Source: Opitutia bacterium
GTDB lineage: Bacteria > Verrucomicrobiota > Verrucomicrobiia > Opitutales > Coraliomargaritaceae
Direction of reading: 5' to 3'
Length of the DNA: 64,000 nt
Assembly: GCA_029252625.1 (NCBI GenBank)
Contig: JAQXBA010000078.1
Location: 25,424 to 89,423 of the forward strand
Part shown: one piece after another, positions 41,294-51,198 of the stretch
Numbering within the stretch: position 1 is the stretch's first letter
Layout: each line of letters begins with the position of its first letter
Made by a program: the position numbers and the translations under genes
The notes under the pieces: model-generated
Told to the model about the DNA's origin: nothing
Databases searched by the model: none
The model's input: only the letters and a program-made list of their open reading frames with translations

Positions 41294-42154
41294 GTGGCGA
41301 AATTCCGCCTCGATAAGTTTAAGCCGATCGTCGCCTTAGGCGCCTTTCTCGCTGCTTGGTGGATCGTCCCGACCCTGTCCAAGTCGTTCCTGCCGTTTGT
41401 GCAGCTCAGCTTTACCGAATTTCAAGCACCCGCTTGGATCGTATCCTCCTATCTCGATGACCTCGAAAGCTTCTGGGCACGACGGAGTCATTCAAAAATC
41501 GAACTCATCGAAGCAGGCCAAGAACTCGCACGGCAAAAAGCATTTTATCAACTTCTAGACCAGCGCAACAATTCCCTTGAAACCGAAGTCATGCGCCTCG
41601 AATCAATTCTCGACATGCCGAGTCGGCGCGAGTTCCGTTATCAAATCGCACGTGTGATCCGCCGTGACCTCAACGCATGGTGGCAACAGCTTGTCATCCG
41701 CAAGGGCAAAGACTACGGCATCACCCAAGGCGCGGCGGTTATTTTTGCTGGTGGTATCGTAGGTCGAGTGGTCGAAGTCAACGCCTTCACCAGCCGCGTC
41801 GAGCTCATCAGCAGCCCAAACTTCCGCATGGCCGCCAGCTTCGAAGGTGAGGTCCGCCCCGTGGTCTATCAAGGCGTGCCGCAAAGCGGCTTCGGCGGGC
41901 CCATTGGTGAAGTGCGCGATGCGCCACAAGATCTAGTCGCCAACACACACAAACCACTCCGACTCGTTTCGACAAGCCTTGGCGGCACCTTCCCGCCGGG
42001 ACTGATGATCGGCAGCGTCGGTTGGCTCGAACCAGGTAGCACTGGCATCTTTCAAGCCGGCACCGTGCAATTAGACGAACGCTTACTAAGCCTGCAAGAA
42101 GTCTCGGTGCTCATCCCCTTGAACCCTCTTAATTACGACCGCGATGTTCCTTGA
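41294..42154 (+). CDS. mreC: Rod shape-determining protein MreC
   Basis: MreC is the bitopic scaffold that activates PBP2/RodA. The 286-residue protein has a short cytoplasmic start, one membrane segment (residues about 9-27), a coiled coil around 70-105 and the periplasmic beta domain with GITQGAAVIFAGGIVGRV and SPNFRMAA. The start is GTG at 41294. The last 11 bases overlap mreD. The protein is close to the usual length. Confidence 0.92.
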   Translation: MAKFRLDKFKPIVALGAFLAAWWIVPTLSKSFLPFVQLSFTEFQAPAWIVSSYLDDLESFWARRSHSKIELIEAGQELARQKAFYQLLDQRNNSLETEVMRLESILDMPSRREFRYQIARVIRRDLNAWWQQLVIRKGKDYGITQGAAVIFAGGIVGRVVEVNAFTSRVELISSPNFRMAASFEGEVRPVVYQGVPQSGFGGPIGEVRDAPQDLVANTHKPLRLVSTSLGGTFPPGLMIGSVGWLEPGSTGIFQAGTVQLDERLLSLQEVSVLIPLNPLNYDRDVP

Positions 42155-42674
42155 TCCACGCGTCATCATTTTGTTTACGACAAATGCGCTACTGCTCTTC
42201 CTGTGCTTGTTAGTTAACTCCAGTTTGGCTCCGCTATCGCTGTATTTATTACTATTGGGGCCGATGCTCGTGCTGCCTGCACTATACCTAAATCACCGCT
42301 CTTTCTTTCTCTGCACATTGCTCACTGGACTGTGGGTCGATGCTGCCCTGCCTGCAACCTTCGGCCTCTTCACATGCGGTTTACTAGTCATGGGCACGCT
42401 GATCACAATGGCACGGATCCGCTTCCGCGCAGAGCACAACTACCACCCGATCGTACTCGCGCACATCGCGAACCTTGCCTGCCTCGTGCTGCTGACAGTC
42501 AGCGAAGGGCTGCAACATATCAAAGCGCCCGCGTTCTGGCTGCAGTTAGCGATTACATCGATGCTCTCCCATACGGCACTGCTCATCATCGCACCCTGGT
42601 TTTTTAATCTCCAACGACTTCTATTCGAGATCTGCCATGTCGACACTGAGCCTGACGAGTTCCCGATGCTATGA
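42144..42674 (+). CDS. mreD: Rod shape-determining protein MreD-like
   Basis: The 176-residue product is almost entirely hydrophobic with five or six membrane segments, as in MreD. Sequence motifs are weak, as is usual for this family, and the call rests mainly on its place: it overlaps mreC by 11 bases and the following PBP2 gene by 4 (ATGA), with the same strand and order as in classical mre operons. Confidence 0.82.
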   Translation: MFLDPRVIILFTTNALLLFLCLLVNSSLAPLSLYLLLLGPMLVLPALYLNHRSFFLCTLLTGLWVDAALPATFGLFTCGLLVMGTLITMARIRFRAEHNYHPIVLAHIANLACLVLLTVSEGLQHIKAPAFWLQLAITSMLSHTALLIIAPWFFNLQRLLFEICHVDTEPDEFPML

Positions 42675-44623
42675 ATCAATATGATGTGCACAAAGGCGAG
42701 AATCCGCGCATCCTGTTTTTTCTATGGGTCGTGCTGGCAGCCAGCGCCGTGCTGATAGCCGGCCTTGGCTGGAGTCAACTCATTGACATTCGCGAATATC
42801 AAGAGATCGAGAAACGCCAAACCGAGCGCCGCATCCTCACCCCCGGCCCTCGCGGCGATATTTATGATCGCAACGGTAATCTCCTCGTCGGCAATCGCCC
42901 GCACTACTCCGCCGTTGCGTATCTCGACGACCTGCGCATGGATTTTCGCCAAGAATACTCAAAAATCTACAAGACAGAACGTGCACGTATTAAAGACGAA
43001 TACGAGAACACGCCCGAGGACGACCGGCCACACGATCCCCCCACACCAGACTACAGTAACTGCGCTTGGACCGCTCGCCTGAACGTTGTCAACCGCTACA
43101 TCGCCCAGATCAATACCATTACCGGCAGAAACGACTCCATCACCGAGAGTAAACTAATTCGCCACTTTAACGAGCGACTCCTGCTGCCACTGCCACTAGT
43201 AGAAGATCTCAGCCCCGATCATTACGCCCGACTTGTTGAGCAAATCCCCGTCAACTCGCCCATCCAAATCCACACCGGCACCGCTCGCTACTATCCCTAC
43301 GGCAGCGCCGCTGCCCACCTGCTCGGCTACGTGCAAAATACACTGCCCGACCCCAGCGAAATACCCGACGACGGCATCAAGACTTTTACCTTTAAAACCA
43401 AGCTCGGCAAAACTGGTCTCGAACGCTCCTTCAACGAGCTGCTATCTGGCACCACTGGCACGGAGCTATGGCGCGTCGATCCACTCGGGTTTCAAGATAC
43501 ACGCCTCGAGATGGTCGCACCCGAGCAAGGTGAAAATCTCATCACCAGTCTTGATATGGACCTACAACTGGCCGCCGAAACCGCACTCGGCGAGCGCACC
43601 GGAGCCGCCATCGCGCTTGACATTCAAAGCGGCGAAGTGCTCACCCTGGTCAGCCACCCGACTTACGACCTCAACGACCTGAGTCCCTTCATCCCACGCA
43701 ATACTTTCGAGGAAATCAACGAGCGCGGCGCATGGCTCAACCGTGCGTTACAACTCTCCTATCCGCCTGGCTCTACCTTTAAGCTCATTACTTCCATCGC
43801 AGGCATGCTCAACGGCAGCATCGATGCCAACACCTCGCACGACTGCCAAGGCATGCACCGCGTCGGCAACCGCGTCTTCCGCTGCCACTCACGCTACGGC
43901 CATGGCGAGACGGATCTCGCTGGCGCCATCGAAGGCAGTTGCAATGTCTTTTACTACACCGAAGGCTTGAAGATGGGCATCGATGTGCTCAGCGCCGAGG
44001 CCAAACGCTTCGGCCTCGATCAAAAAACAGGCATCGAAGTTCCGTTCGAAACGCGCCGCCTCGTAGTTCCCTCCAAGACATGGAAACGAGAAAAGATTGA
44101 AGCCGGCTGGGTGCCTGGCGACACGGCCAACACCGCGATCGGTCAAGGTTTCCTCCTGCAAACACCGTTGCAAATGGCCACTGTCATCGCCTCCATCGCA
44201 CGCGGCGAGACGCGCACACAGCCCACCCTCAAAGCCCTTTCTCGAGAGGACGCGATGCAAGTCAACCACGGCGGCGAATCAATTGGCCTCAGCCCCACAC
44301 AAGCCAGCCTCCTATGGGAAGGTATGGAGCGCGTGGTCGGGCCCAATGGCACTGGCCGCCTCGTGCAGATCGACAATTTCCGCATCGGCGGCAAGACCGG
44401 CACTGCCGACTTCCGCGCCCACGGCAAAGAAGTGAACCTCGCCTGGTTCATCGGCTGCGCACCAGTCGAAAACCCTCAAATAGCCGTCGCCGTGATGGTC
44501 GAAGGCACGCGCGAGAGTCAGAGCTACCAAGGCGGCTCCACCGCTGGCCCAGTAGCCAAAGATATCTTTCTCAAATTCATCGAGAACTATCCCGAACGAG
44601 CGGGTTTCTCGACAGCACAGTAG
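42671..44623 (+). CDS. mrdA: Penicillin-binding protein 2 (elongation-specific transpeptidase)
   Basis: PBP2 cross-links peptidoglycan during elongation with MreCD. The 650-residue protein has an N-terminal anchor (residues 13-34), the pedestal domain with [15 protein letters not shown], the transpeptidase motifs SxxK (Ser368 in PPGSTFKL), SxN (GSCNV, residues 422-426) and [10 protein letters not shown] long insertion with charged residues at about 98-130 ([18 protein letters not shown]) differs from E. coli. It is coupled to mreD by the ATGA overlap. The usual partner gene rodA does not follow; a repeat region does. Confidence 0.95.
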   Translation: MNQYDVHKGENPRILFFLWVVLAASAVLIAGLGWSQLIDIREYQEIEKRQTERRILTPGPRGDIYDRNGNLLVGNRPHYSAVAYLDDLRMDFRQEYSKIYKTERARIKDEYENTPEDDRPHDPPTPDYSNCAWTARLNVVNRYIAQINTITGRNDSITESKLIRHFNERLLLPLPLVEDLSPDHYARLVEQIPVNSPIQIHTGTARYYPYGSAAAHLLGYVQNTLPDPSEIPDDGIKTFTFKTKLGKTGLERSFNELLSGTTGTELWRVDPLGFQDTRLEMVAPEQGENLITSLDMDLQLAAETALGERTGAAIALDIQSGEVLTLVSHPTYDLNDLSPFIPRNTFEEINERGAWLNRALQLSYPPGSTFKLITSIAGMLNGSIDANTSHDCQGMHRVGNRVFRCHSRYGHGETDLAGAIEGSCNVFYYTEGLKMGIDVLSAEAKRFGLDQKTGIEVPFETRRLVVPSKTWKREKIEAGWVPGDTANTAIGQGFLLQTPLQMATVIASIARGETRTQPTLKALSREDAMQVNHGGESIGLSPTQASLLWEGMERVVGPNGTGRLVQIDNFRIGGKTGTADFRAHGKEVNLAWFIGCAPVENPQIAVAVMVEGTRESQSYQGGSTAGPVAKDIFLKFIENYPERAGFSTAQ

Positions 44624-44632
44624 TGGCACGGG

Positions 44633-44887
44633 TCCTGGGATAAACCCAGTCGCTACGTTCAAACCCTCGTAGCGAGCGGGTTTACCCCGCGATGGATACG
44701 TTCAAACCCTCGTAGCGAGCGAGTTTATCCCGCGATAGCAGCGCCGACAGCCCGACCGAGCCGCTGCGCCCCGCACGCGCGTGGAAACGACGGAGCGTTT
44801 CCCTCCAGCCGACACAGCAATACATGGAGGGTACCCTCCGCCAGTGCCGCCGCAGGTGATCCTGGGATAAACCCAGTCGCTACGTTC
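44633..44887. repeat. Composite family B repeat region after mrdA
   Basis: The 28-base unit TCCTGGGATAAACCCAGTCG plus CTACGTTC occurs at 44633-44660 and again at 44860-44887. Between them lie two 40-base direct repeats at 44654-44693 and 44697-44736 (TACGTTCAAACCCTCGTAGC, then GAGCGGGTTTACCCCGCGAT with two differences) and remnants of GGAGGGTACCCTCC and GAAACGACGGAGCGTTTC palindromes. The hairpins are complementary to one another, as in BIMEs. Confidence 0.75.
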
Positions 44888-44914
44888 GAGGCACGCCGCG
44901 CTTAAGGCGCACAG

Positions 44915-45625
44915 CTACAGCTTTCGAATATCCGCGTAGCTTCCACTCGCGCGTTGCCGTAATTGAGGAAAAGCACCGATCAGTCGTCGTGCACAAGATA
45001 CGCCATCAGGCATCTGCTCGGTGCCCTTCGCAGCTTTCAAAATAGCCAAGGGTTTGAAGCGCTCATCCGCGGGCAGAGTGGTTAAATAATCCTGCATCGC
45101 GGTATCGACCAAACCCGGTGCCAACGAGGTAAAATGCGTTCGCGGGTGCTCGCCGGCGTAGAGTTGAATCAACATATTTAGCGCCGCTTTAGATAGACTG
45201 TAGCCATTCCAGCCGCGGCTACCAGACAGTGAGGCACCGGATGAAATGGCCACCACTTGCTGCACTGCCCGACCCTGCGCAAACAGCGTATCGAGTAGCC
45301 ATTTATTTGCCCACACGTTGATCTCCATCGTTTCGCGCAAGTCGCTCAATGGTGCCTCTTGCATGTCGCGAATTTCTCCGAGCTTAGCGGCATTAAGGAT
45401 GACCGTATCAAATTGCGGCACGCCACTGAGCCACCCGGCCAGTTCCGATGGTCCCCGCTCGGCATCTGCCAAATCGATCTTCTGAAAAATGAGCCCCTGT
45501 GCAATCAGCTCCTCAGGTGCCCGTCGACTACAGCCATACACCGTCGCACCCAGCTCTAAGTAAACTTTTGCGAGTCCATGCCCCAAGCCAGAACTCACGC
45601 CTGTAATAAAAACCTTCTGATCCAT
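44915..45625 (-). CDS. SDR family NAD(P)-dependent oxidoreductase
   Basis: The 236-residue protein has the Rossmann loop [13 protein letters not shown], the NAA motif LNAAKLGE, the catalytic Ser in [11 protein letters not shown] and YSLSKAALN with Tyr and Lys. The pattern is that of classical SDRs acting on small carbonyls such as sepiapterin-reductase-like enzymes; the substrate is unknown. It is on the minus strand, downstream of ruvC by 158 bases. Confidence 0.88.
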   Translation of the reverse strand: MDQKVFITGVSSGLGHGLAKVYLELGATVYGCSRRAPEELIAQGLIFQKIDLADAERGPSELAGWLSGVPQFDTVILNAAKLGEIRDMQEAPLSDLRETMEINVWANKWLLDTLFAQGRAVQQVVAISSGASLSGSRGWNGYSLSKAALNMLIQLYAGEHPRTHFTSLAPGLVDTAMQDYLTTLPADERFKPLAILKAAKGTEQMPDGVSCARRLIGAFPQLRQRASGSYADIRKL

Positions 45626-45690
45626 GTCACTATGCTAGCAATCCAACGATATGTATAAATATAAAAAGCACATCAAAACCAAAAACCTAT

Positions 45691-45725
45691 GATGCCTACG
45701 ATGCCTACGATGCCTACGATGCTAA
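45691..45725. repeat. Tandem 9-bp repeat (GATGCCTAC)
   Basis: Three perfect copies of GATGCCTAC and a partial fourth (GATGCTA) lie between the SDR and ruvC genes. Unit length 9, total about 35 bases. It is not within a reading frame that I can support. Confidence 0.8.
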
Positions 45726-45783
45726 ATTGCAGCTATCAGCGATACTAAAGTAGCTGTAAATCCAATTCATGAGCTGCAATAAA

Positions 45784-46368
45784 TCATTCGCCACGCCAAG
45801 TATACGCATGGCACAGCGCGACGGCAGCGGCGTCAGATTCATCCAAACGATCGGTCAAATCTGCACCCGTAATACTCTGAATCGTGCGCGCCACCTGTTC
45901 CTTGCTCGCCCGCCCTGAACCCGCGACCGCCTGCTTGATCCGCAGCGGCGCATACTCAAAAACTGGTAAGCCACGCATTGAAGCCACCGCAATCGCTGCA
46001 CCCCGTGCCGCACCGAGGATTTGAGCAGTCTGGAAATTTTGCACATAAATAGTCTGTTCAATCGCTACGTGCTGAATCTGGTGTTGATCGATAAAGTCTT
46101 CCACTTGATTGCCAATCGCACCGAGGCATTCGATCTGCGAGAGCGCTGGCTTCAATTTGAGCGTCGTAGATTCAAGCACGCGCACCTTGCCATTTGGCAC
46201 ATAGTCGAGCACCGCAAAGCCACTAGCGCGCAGACTCGGGTCGATCCCCAGCACGACCCCTTTGAATTGAAGCGTGCGGATTGGCCCCGCGCCCTTCGCA
46301 CGGGCAGATTGGCCACCGCCACGAGCAATGTGCTCGGCCCAAAGTTTGCGTGTCGATTTACGTGCCAT
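45784..46368 (-). CDS. ruvC: Crossover junction endodeoxyribonuclease RuvC
   Basis: RuvC resolves Holliday junctions. The core from residue 38 has the catalytic acidic residues in [13 protein letters not shown] (Asp43), AIEQTIYV and [13 protein letters not shown]. The 36-residue N-terminal part is an extension compared with E. coli RuvC and is rich in basic residues ([17 protein letters not shown]), possibly aiding DNA contact; no closer start fits better. ruvB is 17 kb away. It has a pyrimidine-rich leader and no Shine-Dalgarno. Confidence 0.94.
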   Translation of the reverse strand: MARKSTRKLWAEHIARGGGQSARAKGAGPIRTLQFKGVVLGIDPSLRASGFAVLDYVPNGKVRVLESTTLKLKPALSQIECLGAIGNQVEDFIDQHQIQHVAIEQTIYVQNFQTAQILGAARGAAIAVASMRGLPVFEYAPLRIKQAVAGSGRASKEQVARTIQSITGADLTDRLDESDAAAVALCHAYTWRGE

Positions 46369-46408
46369 TAGTATAAGAAGTTACAAGGCAGGAGATAGAA
46401 GTTAGTCA
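46369..46408 (-). promoter_or_regulatory. Pyrimidine-rich leader before ruvC
   Basis: On the minus strand CTAACTTCTATCTCCTGCC and TTGTAACTTCTTATACTA lead straight into the ruvC ATG. Two TAACTTCT units match those before the SpoU methyltransferase gene and no Shine-Dalgarno is present. Confidence 0.45.
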
Positions 46409-46455
46409 ATCAATCTCTCGCTTCCTCAGGCCTCAAGTCTCAGCCCTTAGCTTTC

Positions 46456-47202
46456 TTAAACTACCAGCTTCAGCCCGCCGATCACTACAAAGGTCCAGAT
46501 TAGGATTTCAAACAGACGTTGGTTGATTCGCTTCACAATAATTGGTGCGATCAAGACAGCGACCAAGGCATACGGCATAAAGCTCGCGCTGAATCCCATG
46601 GAACTAAAATCAATGATTCCTAGGTCCATCATGAACGGCACCTTGATGCAGTTCACCAATAGGAACAGCCAAGCCGACGTGCCAATGTAAGCATATTTTG
46701 GCAGACCCGAAGCGATAAAATACAATGCCGCCACCGGCCCAGCCGCATTCGCGACCATCGTCGCAAAGCCACCGATCATACCAGTGCTCGCAATGAACAC
46801 TGGATGATGTGGCAACTGATCCTCCTCCTGATTGCGCCGACTCCACTTGCGCAAGAAATGTATCGCTGTCATCGATAACAAAACCGCGCCGATCAAAAGC
46901 TGCACATCTGCATCATTCACTCGGCTAAAGACCAAATATCCAATTACAATCCCGACCAACATCCACGGCAGCAAACGGTAAATATACCGCCACTCGGCAT
47001 GACGCCGATAAAGCGCCGCCGCCACAATATCCGCAGCAATTAGGATCGGCAGCAGAATCCCAACCGATGCCTTTGCTGGTAGCACCAGGGCGAGCAGCAC
47101 CACCGTCAGGTTGCCCACTCCGGGTAAACCACCTTTACCCAAACCGACACAGACCGCACCGAACGCCACTATGTTATATTGCCAGACTTCTAATTCTCCC
47201 AT
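46456..47202 (-). CDS. TauE/SafE family sulfite/organosulfur exporter-like permease
   Basis: The 248-residue membrane protein has about eight hydrophobic segments and the family repeats [16 protein letters not shown] near the N-terminus and [18 protein letters not shown] in the second half. TauE/SafE proteins move sulfite, sulfoacetate or related anions; the substrate here is unknown. I chose the ATG at 47202 ([10 protein letters not shown]); the frame is open to 47367, but that part is basic, Arg-rich and reads against truA. It is divergent from truA with 47 bases between starts. Confidence 0.85.
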   Translation of the reverse strand: MGELEVWQYNIVAFGAVCVGLGKGGLPGVGNLTVVLLALVLPAKASVGILLPILIAADIVAAALYRRHAEWRYIYRLLPWMLVGIVIGYLVFSRVNDADVQLLIGAVLLSMTAIHFLRKWSRRNQEEDQLPHHPVFIASTGMIGGFATMVANAAGPVAALYFIASGLPKYAYIGTSAWLFLLVNCIKVPFMMDLGIIDFSSMGFSASFMPYALVAVLIAPIIVKRINQRLFEILIWTFVVIGGLKLVV

Positions 47203-47249
47203 GGCAACGCAGACTTGCATCCCTGAGAGCATTGGCAAGAGTCCTTCCC

Positions 47250-47990
47250 ATGCGTTGGAAATGTATTTGCGCCTATGACGGCACAGACTTCGGCGGTTGG
47301 CAGCGCCAGCCGCATGGCGACGCAGTGCAAAACTACCTCGAAGCCTCACTCTCCAAGATCTTCTCAACCGACATCAAGATCCATGGCAGCGGTCGCACCG
47401 ATGCCGGCGTACATGCCAACGGCCAATGCTTCCACTTCGATGCCAATTGGCAGCATCCCCCTGAAAAATTGATCCGCGCTCTGCACGCCCAGCTGCCAAC
47501 GACGATTCAAATCAAATCGATCCAGCCGGTCAGCGACGAGTTCCACGCCCGATTCTCCGTGACAGGTAAGCGCTATAAATTTCGCTACACCCTCGGACGC
47601 GCCAAACCGAGCGATGACCGCTACGTCTGGGCCTGCCGCGATATTCCACTCGACTTAGAGGCAATGAACGCAGCAGCCCAACGCCTAGTCGGTACACACA
47701 ACTTTACCGCCTACAGCGCCAGTCACAGTAAGGACAACGACCCCAACCCCATCAAAACCGTCCACAAATTAGAAATCAACCAACGTGGCAAACAGCTAAC
47801 ACTCACCGCCGAAGGCAGCGGTTTTCTGTACAAAATGGTCCGTAGTTTCGCCGGTGCATTCTACGCGGTCGGCCGCGGACGCCTCAGCCCCGACGACATC
47901 AGCGAAATCCTCGCTTCCAAACAGCGCACCCACCGCATCCTCACCGCTCCCGGCAAAGGATTGAGTTTGGATAAAGTGCTTTACCAGTAA
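47250..47990 (+). CDS. truA: tRNA pseudouridine(38-40) synthase TruA
   Basis: TruA makes pseudouridine in the anticodon arm of many tRNAs. The 246-residue protein has the catalytic Asp51 in [23 protein letters not shown] near the N-terminus and the [13 protein letters not shown] and [14 protein letters not shown] motifs. The start ATG 47250 matches E. coli TruA; an upstream frame from 47067 overlaps the divergent permease gene and is not supported. Confidence 0.96.
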   Translation: MRWKCICAYDGTDFGGWQRQPHGDAVQNYLEASLSKIFSTDIKIHGSGRTDAGVHANGQCFHFDANWQHPPEKLIRALHAQLPTTIQIKSIQPVSDEFHARFSVTGKRYKFRYTLGRAKPSDDRYVWACRDIPLDLEAMNAAAQRLVGTHNFTAYSASHSKDNDPNPIKTVHKLEINQRGKQLTLTAEGSGFLYKMVRSFAGAFYAVGRGRLSPDDISEILASKQRTHRILTAPGKGLSLDKVLYQ

Positions 47991-48060
47991 TCGAGTGTCG
48001 CCACTCGGCAGCAATTTTTTTTTGACTTGAAAAAACTAACGCTTTGTAAGGTATTTATTT

Positions 48061-48783
48061 ATGGGCTGTTTTATCAAAGCTGCACTCGACCTCGTCTTCC
48101 CAAGGAATTGCGTGCATTGCGGCGATACGATCGAAAGTTCCTCTTACGATTTTCTCTGCTCTGAGTGTGAACAAGACATCCTGCCCTGCCTGCCACCCGC
48201 CTGTAAAACATGTGGTTTTCCTTTTTTTGGCGCAGTGATTGGCCCCAAAGTTTGTCCGCACTGCATCGATCTTGACCCCGTTTTTGATCAAGGAAAGACC
48301 CTGTTCATCGCCAAAGGAGCCGGGCGCAGCCTGCTACACCATCTCAAATATCAACAAGGCTTCTATGTATTGCAGGATTTGCGCAAGATGGTCACCACAT
48401 CGAGACATTATCTGAAATACATTGACCGCGCCTCGCTGGTGCCCGTACCGCTGCACCCAACCAAGCTAAGGGAGCGTGGCTTCAACCAGAGCGAACGCAT
48501 CGCGGAGATGCTGGTTTCGACCACTGACGAGAATTCGCAGGTCGAGAATCTGCTAATCCGACAGATCTATACGCAGACACAAACTCGGCTAAATCGACTG
48601 GAACGTCACCAAAACGTAAAAAATGCCTTTGCTTTAACCCCCAATACAGTTCTAATTCCTGATCATCAATACATCCTAGTCGACGATGTGTTCACCACCG
48701 GTTCGACGCTCAACGCCTGCGCTCGTGTTCTCCACGATGCTGGCGCCACTCGCCTCAAAGTCGTTACAATCGGGCATGGCTAG
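48061..48783 (+). CDS. comF: ComF family phosphoribosyltransferase-like protein
   Basis: The 240-residue protein has N-terminal zinc-finger pairs (C17-C20, C33-C36, C48-C51, C65-C68) and a C-terminal PRTase domain with the PRPP loop [17 protein letters not shown] and the [18 protein letters not shown] signature. ComF helps the helicase ComFA take up DNA in competent bacteria, but many species with it are not known to be competent. The usual partner genes are not adjacent. It lies 70 bases downstream of truA; TTGACT at about 48020 could be a weak -35. Confidence 0.92.
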   Translation: MGCFIKAALDLVFPRNCVHCGDTIESSSYDFLCSECEQDILPCLPPACKTCGFPFFGAVIGPKVCPHCIDLDPVFDQGKTLFIAKGAGRSLLHHLKYQQGFYVLQDLRKMVTTSRHYLKYIDRASLVPVPLHPTKLRERGFNQSERIAEMLVSTTDENSQVENLLIRQIYTQTQTRLNRLERHQNVKNAFALTPNTVLIPDHQYILVDDVFTTGSTLNACARVLHDAGATRLKVVTIGHG

Positions 48784-48789
48784 CGCCAT

Positions 48790-48820
48790 CATTTCTAATT
48801 TCTAATTCTTAATTCACATC
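48790..48820 (+). promoter_or_regulatory. Pyrimidine-rich leader before accD
   Basis: CATTTCTAATTTCTAATTCT and TAATTCACATC form imperfect 7-base units (AATTTCT) up to the accD ATG, without a Shine-Dalgarno. It is the most A/T-rich member of the leader group. Confidence 0.45.
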
Positions 48821-49684
48821 ATGGCACTCTTCGGAAAACCTCAATACTCAACAGTCACCGTTAAAAAGAAGGACATTCCGAAGGATCTTTGGACCAAATG
48901 TCCGAAAACTGGTGAGATTATTTACAATCGTGTGCTAAAAGAAAACCTGATGGTAGTGCCCTCCAGTGGTTACCACTTCCCAATCAAAGCGCGCGTCCGC
49001 ATCGATTCAATGCTCGATGAAGGCACGTTTGAAGAGATGGACACCGAAGTCAGCTCGCTCGATCCACTCGAATTCAACGCAACTAGCTCCTACCCAGAAA
49101 AGCTAAAAGCGAATCAGGCTAAAACCAAGGAAACCGATACCGTCATTTCAGGCGTGGGCCAGATGGGTGGGTTGCCGGTGAGCATCGCTGTCATGGATTT
49201 CCGTTTTATGGCTGCCAGCCTCGGCTCTGCAGCAGGGGAGAAGTTAACCCGCGCTATCGAGCGTGGTGTCGATCAAAAGATTCCAGTGATCATCGTCTCT
49301 GCTTCCGGTGGTGCACGGATGCAGGAAGGCATCCTCAGCCTCATGCAATTGGCCAAAACCAGTGCTGCGCTGGCGCGTTTGAGCCAAGCAAAAATTCCGT
49401 ATTTTTCGATTTTGACCAATCCGACTATGGCAGGCGTGATGGCCAGCTATGCTTCCCTCGGCGATGTAATCATCGCAGAGCCTGAAGCACTGATCGGATT
49501 TGCAGGTCCTCGCGTGATCAAAGAAACCACTCAACAGGATCTCCCTGATGGTTTCCAAACTTCCGAATTCCTACTTGAGCGTGGCCTAGTCGACCTGATC
49601 ATTCATCGAGGTGAGATGCGTGATCGTGTGATCAATTTGCTCAAAGCGCTCTACCGAGCACCTAAGGCAGCAAGAGCAAGCTGA
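48821..49684 (+). CDS. accD: Acetyl-CoA carboxylase carboxyltransferase beta subunit
   Basis: AccD transfers the carboxyl from biotin to acetyl-CoA with AccA. The 287-residue protein has the crotonase-fold motifs [12 protein letters not shown] and [15 protein letters not shown], and [13 protein letters not shown]. The N-terminal zinc ribbon is degenerate: where E. coli has C-x2-C and C-x2-C, this sequence reads KCPKTGEII and MVVPSSGYH, so only one of four cysteines is left. The rest of the ribbon sequence is well aligned. folC follows after 12 bases. AccA is not in the window. Confidence 0.95.
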   Translation: MALFGKPQYSTVTVKKKDIPKDLWTKCPKTGEIIYNRVLKENLMVVPSSGYHFPIKARVRIDSMLDEGTFEEMDTEVSSLDPLEFNATSSYPEKLKANQAKTKETDTVISGVGQMGGLPVSIAVMDFRFMAASLGSAAGEKLTRAIERGVDQKIPVIIVSASGGARMQEGILSLMQLAKTSAALARLSQAKIPYFSILTNPTMAGVMASYASLGDVIIAEPEALIGFAGPRVIKETTQQDLPDGFQTSEFLLERGLVDLIIHRGEMRDRVINLLKALYRAPKAARAS

Positions 49685-49696
49685 GGCGGCATCGAT

Positions 49697-50995
49697 ATGT
49701 CCGCTCCGGCCGATTATAACGCCACGCGCGACTACCTTTATTCCCTCAAATACCAGGGCTCAAAATACGGCATTGATCGTATGCGCCTGCTCGTCGATGC
49801 ACTCGGGCATCCTGAACGCGCGTTCCCGGTCATCCATGTCGCAGGCACCAACGGCAAAGGCTCCACCTGCTCAATGCTGGAAGCGATCTACCGAGCCAAC
49901 GGCTACAAAACTGGGCTCTACTCGTCGCCGCACCTCGTGCGCCAAGGCGAGCGTGTGCAAGTCAATCGCAAGATTCTCGACGAGACTGACATCGTCGCCT
50001 ACACCAAAGCACTCAAGCCTGTGGCCGAACGTATTGGCGCGAACGATCCCAACGATCATCCCTCGTTTTTTGAGTTCATGACAGCCATGGCCTTGCTGCG
50101 CTTTGCTGAGGCGCAGGTTGACCTCGCTTTTATCGAGACTGGCCTCGGCGGACGCCTCGACGCGACCAACGTCGTCGATCCAGAGCTAGCAATCATTACT
50201 TCAGTTAGCCTCGATCATATCGAGCAGCTCGGCGACACCATCGCACAGATCACCCACGAAAAGGCGGGAATCATTAAGCCTGGGAAACCCGTGTTGATTG
50301 GTAAACTCCCCGCTGAAGCTGAAGCCTTGGTCCGCGAGGTCGCACAAGCGAAGGGCTGCTCGCTCACCTCCGTGCGCGAACGCTTCCCGGATGTTGATGC
50401 CTTGCCAGCGACGAATCTGGCTGGCTCCTGCCAACGTTGGAATGCAGCAACTGCGGTGGTGGCGACCGAAATTCTTAGCGCGCGCTTTCCGATTAAGTCG
50501 GCACTGACCGCTGCGGCACTGCAAACCATCGATTGGCCGGGCCGCTGGCAGACCATTCAGCTCGCCGACAAAACCCTGATTCTCGATGCGTCGCACAATC
50601 CCGAGGGTTCCGAGATGCTCGACGAAAATCTAACCAAGCTGGTCGCACATTTGGGCACAAAGCCGATCATCGTCGCGGGTACTCTGGGCGAATTTCGTGC
50701 CCGCAGCCTGATGGCAGTCGTCAGCCACTACGCTAGCGAGCTACACCTACTCGCGCCCGACCAGTCGCGCGCGACTCCAACCAATGTACTCGATACCTGT
50801 ATCCCGAATACGAATACAGCGCCAATTCACCATCAACTGCTCGAAGATATTTTCCCCGGCGTCGGCGTCTGCACCCTAGGCAAACCAGGTGACACTATCG
50901 TCGTGACAGGCTCGCTATATTTAATCGGTGAAGTGCTAGAGCGATTGACCTGCAAAGCACCGGTTCAACAGGGTATGTTACAGGACACGCCATAG
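49697..50995 (+). CDS. folC: Folylpolyglutamate synthase / dihydrofolate synthase
   Basis: FolC adds glutamates to folates and joins glutamate to dihydropteroate. The 432-residue protein has the Mur-ligase-like P-loop [10 protein letters not shown] at residues 49-58, [14 protein letters not shown] with the metal-binding part, [23 protein letters not shown] and LDASHNPEG. It is downstream of accD by 12 bases, a frequent pair (accD-folC) in many bacteria. The start ATG is 49697. Confidence 0.96.
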   Translation: MSAPADYNATRDYLYSLKYQGSKYGIDRMRLLVDALGHPERAFPVIHVAGTNGKGSTCSMLEAIYRANGYKTGLYSSPHLVRQGERVQVNRKILDETDIVAYTKALKPVAERIGANDPNDHPSFFEFMTAMALLRFAEAQVDLAFIETGLGGRLDATNVVDPELAIITSVSLDHIEQLGDTIAQITHEKAGIIKPGKPVLIGKLPAEAEALVREVAQAKGCSLTSVRERFPDVDALPATNLAGSCQRWNAATAVVATEILSARFPIKSALTAAALQTIDWPGRWQTIQLADKTLILDASHNPEGSEMLDENLTKLVAHLGTKPIIVAGTLGEFRARSLMAVVSHYASELHLLAPDQSRATPTNVLDTCIPNTNTAPIHHQLLEDIFPGVGVCTLGKPGDTIVVTGSLYLIGEVLERLTCKAPVQQGMLQDTP

Positions 50996-51011
50996 AGAAT
51001 TTTCTGCGCTC

Positions 51012-51095
51012 CTTGGGAGAGACGAGCTCCGCCTCGTCCGTTCAAGGGTTCGGTGCGCTGCCCCCGCAGACGGCGCGGAGGCCGTCCCTCCCAAG
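51012..51095. repeat. Family D inverted repeat
   Basis: CTTGGGAGAGACGAGCTCCG and, at the right, CGGAGGCCGTCCCTCCCAAG are arms of a large hairpin between folC and the antiporter genes. A related core (GGGAGGGACGACCTCCGCG) lies at 59709-59727. Confidence 0.7.
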
Positions 51096-51198
51096 TAAGA
51101 ACGAATGCTGGTCTCGCTCGCGCTAGCAAAAATCACTGCAACATCTTATTCAGCTCCAATATTGCCAAGCCCCCTGCGGCAGGTTTGAATAAATAAAA

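Noticed and set aside
44633..44887. Repeats after mrdA as an insertion sequence
   Set aside because: No transposase reading frame lies between the repeats.
45691..45725. Tandem GATGCCTAC repeat as a CRISPR array
   Set aside because: The units are 9 bases with no spacers and no cas genes are present.
47067..47249. Extended start of truA and, on the other strand, of the permease gene (47203-47367)
   Set aside because: The two extensions overlap on opposite strands and are Arg/Pro-rich; the family starts are at 47250 and 47202.
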